Assembly: GCF_036226445.1 (NCBI RefSeq)
Contig: NZ_CP108474.1
Coordinates: forward strand, 4,712,001-4,776,000
Reading direction: 5' to 3'
From: Streptomyces sp. NBC_01255
Lineage (GTDB): Bacteria; Actinomycetota; Actinomycetes; Streptomycetales; Streptomycetaceae
Length of the DNA: 64,000 nucleotides
Shown: positions 59,249 through 64,000 of the stretch, in pieces
How the letters are laid out: each line of letters opens with the position of its first letter
Position numbering within the stretch: the first letter of the stretch is position 1
Notes under the pieces: generated by a model
What the model was told of the DNA's origin: nothing
What the model saw: the letters and a program-made list of their open reading frames with translations, nothing else
Databases searched by the model: none
Made by a program: the position numbers and the translations under genes

Positions 59249-59749
59249 CTACTGCTCCGGGCCGACCCGGAACAGCGCCCACACGACCTTGCCCTGGAGC
59301 GTCCCGGCGAGCGGGTGCCAGCCCCAGCTGTCGCTGAACGACTCCACCAGGAAGAGTCCGCGCCCCGACTCGGCGGCGAAGTCCTCCTCGCCGCCGCGTG
59401 CCTCCGGGCTCTCCCCGCTCGGGTCGCGCACGGCGCACACCAGGCGCGAGGCCCAGCGCATGAGGTGCAGCCTCACGGGCGGGTTCTGGCCGTCTTCCTG
59501 GGGCGCGTCGGCGGGTACCGCGTGCCGCAGCGCGTTGGTGACGAGCTCGGAGACGACCAGGGCCACATCGTCGAAGCGGTCGGTCATGTCCCAGCGGTCG
59601 AGCGTCGCGCTGGTGAACTTCCGGGCTCCGCGCACGGCTTCGAACCGGGCGGGCAGAGCGCAGGAAGCGGAGGTGGAGACGGCGCCGGGATCGATCGGCG
59701 GAAGGCCCTGCCGTAACGGCTCGAGCACGGTCGATCCATTCGTCCCCAT
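59249..59749 (-). CDS. ATP-binding protein, SpoIIAB/RsbW-like anti-sigma-type
   Basis: 166 aa single GHKL ATPase domain: VALVVSELVTNALRHAVP (N-box), LVCAVRDPSG (G1) and ESGRGLFLVESFSDSWGWHPL (G2). Start MGTNGSTVL chosen; upstream codons of the same frame look non-coding. Third member of the WhiJ-type trio, convergent with DUF397 and divergent from the XRE regulator. Confidence 0.9.
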   Translation of the reverse strand: MGTNGSTVLEPLRQGLPPIDPGAVSTSASCALPARFEAVRGARKFTSATLDRWDMTDRFDDVALVVSELVTNALRHAVPADAPQEDGQNPPVRLHLMRWASRLVCAVRDPSGESPEARGGEEDFAAESGRGLFLVESFSDSWGWHPLAGTLQGKVVWALFRVGPEQ

Positions 59750-60101
59750 GCGAGGCACTCCCGGGAATCGCGACTGTGGTGCGACAACACGACAACACGA
59801 ACGAGTACGCGGCTGCGCGGGGTCCATGGTTCCGAATGCGACCACTGGATGCAAGGGCAGATGCACGTGCACGCGCCGGACCTGTCCGTCCCTGTGGTGA
59901 ATCTGTGCATATCTTCTGCGGGTTGACGGGCGAATCCGCGTGTCCCCACCCTGGATGCGCCCCCCGATGCGCCCCGTTCCGTCGAGCAGGTGCCCGGAAG
60001 TCGCCCTCTTTCCGTAATCGAATGTGTACGCGCTGAAGCGTTTGGTGGCAGAATCCGGGGCTCGACGGGGGCTCGACACCGTAAAGGGGAGGCTGAGAGC
60101 C
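59750..60101. other. divergent intergenic region of WhiJ-type trio
   Basis: 352 bp without a convincing gene. It contains a TGCACGTGCA palindrome near 59868, TTGACGG near 59922 as a possible -35, and ends with GGGGAGG as ribosome-binding site for the XRE gene. Confidence 0.5.
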
Positions 60102-60983
60102 GTGACCGCAGTGACCGCAGGCGAATCGAGCGGAGCGAGCGGGAGCGTGGTCCGGCGCATCCTGCTCGGCTCCCAGCTGAGGAGGTTGCGCGAGTCGCGC
60201 GGAATCACCCGCGAGGCCGCCGGATACTCGATCCGCGCGTCCGAATCCAAGATCAGCCGTATGGAGTTGGGACGGGTGAGCTTCAAGGCCAGGGACATCG
60301 AGGATCTGCTCACGCTCTACGGAGTCGGCGACGAGACCGAGCGCGGCGCGCTCCTCGGGCTCGCCCGCGAGGCCAACGTCACCGGCTGGTGGCACAGCTT
60401 CGGCGACGTCCTGCCCGGCTGGTTCCCCACCTACATCGGACTCGAAGGCGCCGCCTCCCTCATCCGTGTCTACGAAGTCCAGTTCATCCACGGCCTGTTG
60501 CAGACCGAGGCGTACGCCCACGCCGTCGTCACCCGGGGCATGCCCGAGGCCCCGCGCGCCGAGATCGACCGCCGCGTCGCCCTGCGCCTGGAGCGCCAGA
60601 AGGTCCTCGTCTCCGAGCGGGCCCCGCAGTTCCACGCCGTCCTCGACGAGGCCGCGCTGCGCCGCCCCTACGGCGACCGCTCCGTCATGCAGGGGCAGTT
60701 GAGGCATCTCATCGAGATCTCCGAGCACCCCGGGGTCACGCTCCAGGTCATGCCCTTCAGCTTCGGCGGCCACGCCGGCGAGAGCGGCGCCTTCACGATG
60801 CTGAGCTTCCCCGAATCCGACCTCTCCGACATCGTCTACCTGGAGCAGCTCACCAGCGCCCTCTACGTCGACAAGCGCGAGGAGGTCGCCCAGTACCAGC
60901 GCGTGATGGAGCGTCTCCAGAAGGACAGTCCGGATCCGGCCGAAAGTCGGGACCTTCTCCGGGGACTCCTCCAACTCTCCTGA
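60102..60983 (+). CDS. XRE-family regulator with DUF5753 (WhiJ-like)
   Basis: 293 aa from GTG preceded by GGGGAGG. N-terminal HTH LRRLRESRGITREAAGYSIRASESKISRMELGRVSFK. DUF5753 follows (YIGLEGAASLIRVYEVQFIHGLLQTEAYAHAV; LEQLTSALYVDKREEVAQYQRVMERL). WhiJ-like proteins control development and antibiotic production. With the DUF397 and ATPase genes it forms a standard trio. Confidence 0.92.
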   Translation: MTAVTAGESSGASGSVVRRILLGSQLRRLRESRGITREAAGYSIRASESKISRMELGRVSFKARDIEDLLTLYGVGDETERGALLGLAREANVTGWWHSFGDVLPGWFPTYIGLEGAASLIRVYEVQFIHGLLQTEAYAHAVVTRGMPEAPRAEIDRRVALRLERQKVLVSERAPQFHAVLDEAALRRPYGDRSVMQGQLRHLIEISEHPGVTLQVMPFSFGGHAGESGAFTMLSFPESDLSDIVYLEQLTSALYVDKREEVAQYQRVMERLQKDSPDPAESRDLLRGLLQLS

Positions 60984-61045
60984 CACATCAGTACGATGAC
61001 GCCACATCAGTCTGATCGCGGGTAGCGGGTAGAGGGGTCTCCACC

Positions 61046-62503
61046 ATGTCGCACTTCACCGACCTGGCCCACCAGTACATCGACGGCGAGTGGAAGCCGG
61101 GCAGCGGCTCGTGGGACATCATCGACTTCAATCCGTACACCGGGGAGAAGCTCGCGTCGATCACCATCGCCACCGTCGACGAGGTCGACCGCGCCTACCG
61201 GGCGGCCGAGCGCGCGCAGGCCGAGTGGGCCGCGACCAACCCGTACACGCGCCGGCTCGTCTTCGAGCGCGCGCTGCGGATCGTCGAGGACCGCGAGGCG
61301 GAGATCGCCGAGACGATCGTCGCCGAGCTCGGCGGCACCCGCCTCAAGGCCGCCTTCGAGCTGCACCTCGCCAAGGAGTTCCTGCGCGAGGCGGTCCAGC
61401 TGGCGCTGCGCCCCGAGGGCCGCATCCTGCCCTCGCCGGTCGACGGCAAGGAGAACCGCGTCTACCGCCTCCCGGTCGGTGTCGTCGGCGTCATCTCCCC
61501 CTTCAACTTCCCCTTCCTCCTCTCGATCAAGTCGGTGGCGCCCGCGCTCGCCCTCGGCAACGCCGTCGTCCTCAAGCCCCACCAGAACACCCCGATCTGC
61601 GGCGGCACGCTCGTCGCCAAGGTCCTGGAGGAGGCCGGCCTCCCGGCGGGCCTGCTGAACGTCGTCGTCACCGACATCGCCGAGATCGGCGACGCGCTCC
61701 TCACCCACCCCGTCCCGAAGGTCATCTCCTTCACCGGCTCCGACAAGGTCGGCCGCCACGTCGCCACGGTCTGCGCGCAGAACTTCAAGCACGCCGTCCT
61801 CGAACTCGGCGGCAACAGCGCCCTGATCGTCCTCGACGACGCCGACGTCGACTACGCGGTGGACGCGGCCGTCTTCAGCCGCTTCGTGCACCAGGGCCAG
61901 GTCTGCATGGCCGCCAACCGCATCCTGGTGGACCGCCGCCTGGAGGCGGAGTTCACCGAGAAGTTCGTGGCGAAGGTGAAGACGCTGCGGGTCGGCGACC
62001 CGGCCGACCCCGCCACCCACATCGGCCCGCTGATCAACTCCCAGCAGGCGGAGGCCGTCTCCTCGGTCGTCGAACAGGCGGTCGCGGCCGGCGCGACGGC
62101 GCTGCTGCACGGCTCGGTCGACGGGAACGTCGTCTCCCCGTCCGTCCTGGCCGGCATCCCGGCCGACTCGCCCGTGCTGAGCCAGGAGATCTTCGGCCCG
62201 GTGGCGCTCATCGTCCCCTTCGACGGCGAGGAGGAGGCCGTACGGATCGCCAACGACACCCCGTACGGGCTGAGCGGCGCCGTGCACACCGGGGACGTCG
62301 AGCGAGGCGTACGGGTCGCCCAGCGCATCCACACCGGCATGATCCACATCAACGACGGCACCGTGCACGACGAGCCGATCGTGCCCTTCGGCGGCGAGAA
62401 GCACTCGGGCATCGGGCGGCTCAACGGCGACGCGATGGTGGACGCCTTCACCACGCAGAAGTGGATCTCCATCCAGCACGGCCGGAGCCGTTTCCCCTTC
62501 TGA
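61046..62503 (+). CDS. aldehyde dehydrogenase family protein (benzaldehyde-dehydrogenase-like)
   Basis: 485 aa. Cofactor site SFTGSDKVGRHVA, catalytic Glu in VLELGGNSALIVL, catalytic Cys in HQGQVCMAANRILV, late EIFGPVALIVPFDG. Closest in outline to aromatic-aldehyde dehydrogenases. GGGGTCTCCACC before ATG. Oxidises an aldehyde to the acid with NAD(P)+. Confidence 0.93.
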   Translation: MSHFTDLAHQYIDGEWKPGSGSWDIIDFNPYTGEKLASITIATVDEVDRAYRAAERAQAEWAATNPYTRRLVFERALRIVEDREAEIAETIVAELGGTRLKAAFELHLAKEFLREAVQLALRPEGRILPSPVDGKENRVYRLPVGVVGVISPFNFPFLLSIKSVAPALALGNAVVLKPHQNTPICGGTLVAKVLEEAGLPAGLLNVVVTDIAEIGDALLTHPVPKVISFTGSDKVGRHVATVCAQNFKHAVLELGGNSALIVLDDADVDYAVDAAVFSRFVHQGQVCMAANRILVDRRLEAEFTEKFVAKVKTLRVGDPADPATHIGPLINSQQAEAVSSVVEQAVAAGATALLHGSVDGNVVSPSVLAGIPADSPVLSQEIFGPVALIVPFDGEEEAVRIANDTPYGLSGAVHTGDVERGVRVAQRIHTGMIHINDGTVHDEPIVPFGGEKHSGIGRLNGDAMVDAFTTQKWISIQHGRSRFPF

Positions 62504-62513
62504 TTCCCGTCTA

Positions 62514-62528
62514 GGACAGAAGCTGTCC
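62514..62528. promoter_or_regulatory. short inverted repeat before DinB gene
   Basis: GGACAG-AAG-CTGTCC located 57 bp before the DinB-like start; could be an operator or a weak terminator for the dehydrogenase gene. Confidence 0.35.
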
Positions 62529-62584
62529 GCAAGGGCCCGTAGTTTGAGGGGTGTCGGAAAGCTCCTGTACGGAAGGCGGACATC

Positions 62585-63127
62585 ATGGTTGCTCTCGTTC
62601 CCACCGAGGCCCACGGCGACGAGCGCGGCGCGCTCCTCAACTTCATCGAGGCCCAGCGCGCCGCGATCCGCCGCTCGCTCCTCGGCCTCACCGAGGAGCA
62701 GGCGGCGAGCCGCCCCAGCGTCAGCGAGCTGAGCCTGTCCGGCCTGCTCAAGCACGTCGCCGAGGTGGAGCTGAACTGGCTCCGCCTCGCGCAGCAGCGG
62801 CCGAACGAGAAGCAGCGCACCCAGGAGACCTGGGGCGAGGGCTTCCGGCTCGTCGGGGACGAGACGATCCCGGAGATCGTGGAGTTCTGGGCGGGCGTGG
62901 CCAAGCAGACCGAGGACTTCGCCCGCTCGGTGCCGAGCCTGGACGACACCTTCCCGCTGCCGGAGGCGCCGTGGTTCCCGAAGGACGGCCGCGTGTCCGT
63001 GCGCTGGATGCTGCTCCACCTCGTCCAGGAGGCGGGACGGCACGCCGGGCACGCGGACGTCATCCGCGAGTCCCTGGACGGCAAGGGCTCCTTCGATCTG
63101 ATCGCGCAGGAGCAGGGCCGGGGGTGA
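62585..63127 (+). CDS. DinB-family protein (DUF664-like)
   Basis: 180 aa four-helix metal-binding fold. Candidate His ligands in LKHVAEVELNWLRLA and in LLHLVQEAGRHAGHADVIRESLDG, as in mycothiol- or bacillithiol-dependent S-transferase-like DinB proteins. Start after GGAAGGCGGACATC. Probably thiol-dependent detoxification; the substrate is unknown. Confidence 0.88.
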   Translation: MVALVPTEAHGDERGALLNFIEAQRAAIRRSLLGLTEEQAASRPSVSELSLSGLLKHVAEVELNWLRLAQQRPNEKQRTQETWGEGFRLVGDETIPEIVEFWAGVAKQTEDFARSVPSLDDTFPLPEAPWFPKDGRVSVRWMLLHLVQEAGRHAGHADVIRESLDGKGSFDLIAQEQGRG

Positions 63128-63145
63128 CACCCCCGGCGTACCCTG

Positions 63146-63157
63146 GTCAAAATTGAC
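63146..63157. promoter_or_regulatory. PadR operator candidate 1
   Basis: GTCAAAATTGAC, a perfect palindrome, 16 bp before the PadR start. The same core recurs at 63825 and 63879, so autoregulation is likely. Confidence 0.65.
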
Positions 63158-63173
63158 TAGGGAGGTACGTGGG

Positions 63174-63824
63174 ATGTCGGCGATCCGGCTGCTCGTCCTG
63201 GGCGCGGTGAAGATGCACGGCCGCGCCCACGGCTACCAGGTGCGCAACGACCTCGAGTTCTGGGGCGCGCACGAATGGTCCAACGCCAAGCCCGGCTCGA
63301 TCTACCACGCGCTCAAGCAGATGGCGAAGCAGGGAATGCTGCACGCCCACGAGATCGCGCCGAGCGCGGTCGGCGGGCCGCCGCGCGTCGAGTACGAGCT
63401 GACGGAGCGGGGCGCGGAGGAGTACTTCGCGCTGCTCCGCGAGGCCCTGACCACGTACGACCAGAAGATGGACGTCCTGTCGGCCGGCATCGGCTTCATC
63501 GTGGACCTCCCCAGGGAGGAGGCGGCGGAGCTGCTGCGGCGGCGGGTGCGGGCGCTCGACGAGTGGCGGGCCGCGGTCACCGAGTACTACACGCCGGAGG
63601 GCGGTCCGGGGCAGCTCGGGCACATCGGCGAGATCATGCACCTCTGGGTGCACTCGGCCGACGCGGGCAAGGAGTGGACGCTCGGTCTGATCGAGCGGAT
63701 CGAAGGCGGGGCGTACGTGTTCGCGGGTGAGGGCGATCCCTTCGTGGGCGTGCTCGCCGAGGGCGAGGAGAACCCGTTCGCGACGGGCTCTCCGGAGGAC
63801 TCCGCCCAGGACTCCGTCGGCTAA
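63174..63824 (+). CDS. PadR-family transcriptional regulator
   Basis: 216 aa. N-terminal winged helix (MSAIRLLVLGAVKMHGRAHGYQVRNDLEFWGAHEWSNAKPGSIYHALKQMAKQGML) and C-terminal helical dimerisation domain. ATG preceded by GGAGGTACGTGG; seven codons upstream in frame rejected. PadR proteins repress transporters and release on binding small molecules; the following ABC gene is the probable target. Confidence 0.94.
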   Translation: MSAIRLLVLGAVKMHGRAHGYQVRNDLEFWGAHEWSNAKPGSIYHALKQMAKQGMLHAHEIAPSAVGGPPRVEYELTERGAEEYFALLREALTTYDQKMDVLSAGIGFIVDLPREEAAELLRRRVRALDEWRAAVTEYYTPEGGPGQLGHIGEIMHLWVHSADAGKEWTLGLIERIEGGAYVFAGEGDPFVGVLAEGEENPFATGSPEDSAQDSVG

Positions 63825-63890
63825 TCAAGGTTGACTAGCTGCCCGCGAGGGCATAACTTCCTTCGTCGGCGGCAGCTGGTCAAATTTGAC
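63825..63890. promoter_or_regulatory. PadR operator candidates 2 and 3
   Basis: Two further sites: TCAAGGTTGAC at 63825-63835 and GTCAAATTTGAC at 63879-63890, in the 91-bp gap before the ABC ATPase. The last is 26 bp before its ATG. Both share the TCAA-N2-TTGAC core with the site before padR. Confidence 0.65.
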
Positions 63891-63915
63891 TAAGGCGTTT
63901 TCGGGAGGAATCGGA

Positions 63916-64000
63916 ATGAACAAGGAAGCGATCCTCGTGGAGGGCGCACGGAAGCGGTACGGGGAGAAGGACGCCCTGGCCGGGCTCGACCTGGCCGTCG
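63916..64000 (+). CDS. ABC transporter ATP-binding protein (5' part)
   Basis: Cut by the right window edge; 28 residues are visible (MNKEAILVEGARKRYGEKDA, then LAGLDLAV), the typical start of a DrrA-like daunorubicin-resistance-type ATPase. Strong GGGAGGAAT site before ATG. Likely PadR-regulated exporter. Confidence 0.85.
   Translation, partial: MNKEAILVEGARKRYGEKDALAGLDLAV

Overview
The window is high-GC actinobacterial chromosome and reads as Streptomyces: strong third-position GC bias, GTG/TTG starts, ATGA/GTGA/TGATG operon overlaps, a TTA (bldA-type) codon in a pathway regulator, DUF6479, DUF397 and WhiJ-like genes, and a dTMP kinase fused to an MFS-like membrane domain. No plasmid, phage or CRISPR functions were seen. 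All functional calls rest on reading translated sequence and motifs; no database search was run.

Layout. (1) 1-17.8 kb is core chromosome: 3' end of the H+-pyrophosphatase gene hppA, a lipoprotein, a methyltransferase/ArsR pair, an ABC-2 exporter, topA, the tmk fusion, holB (delta prime), a TAP-like secreted hydrolase and tRNA-Thr(CGT). (2) 17.9-38 kb is an accessory block directly after the tRNA. It starts with a three-gene leftward operon encoding a VWA protein, a PP2C phosphatase and a Ser/Thr kinase with a helix-hairpin-helix tail (YegL/YegK/YegI or TerY-P type). Divergently follows a biosynthetic gene cluster of about 16 kb. Its regulators are a TTA-containing XRE-SARP-NB-ARC protein and a LuxR-like protein. 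Its enzymes are two PNPOx-like flavoproteins, an AurF-like diiron oxygenase, an amino acid:carrier-protein ligase, AcpS, two carrier proteins, a methyltransferase, an active and a Cys-less KASIII-like protein, a condensation-like protein, a polysaccharide deacetylase with an odd N-terminal domain, an MFS exporter and an Sfp-type PPTase. The logic suggested is activation of a small amino acid on a carrier protein, N-oxidation, methylation, extension or transfer, release and export.

(3) 38-54 kb is mixed chromosome: two sigma-factor loci, a family-A DNA polymerase, a LuxR regulator with a kinase-like ATPase region, an oxidoreductase, a GNAT, a MacB/FtsX-type ABC system, an HxlR regulator divergent from an NAD(P)-binding protein, DUF2786 and FUSC proteins. 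(4) 54.2-56.3 kb holds a TnpB-only IS200/IS605-type element lying against the surviving 3' end of a sigma-factor gene. (5) 56.4-58.8 kb is a zinc-limitation ribosomal-protein island (S14, L28 divergent from L33, L31, a CobW-like protein and S18) around a Zur-box-like palindrome. (6) 58.9-61 kb is a WhiJ-type trio (DUF397, ATP-binding protein, XRE/DUF5753), followed by an aldehyde dehydrogenase, a DinB protein and a PadR regulator with repeated operators in front of an ABC ATPase cut by the window end.
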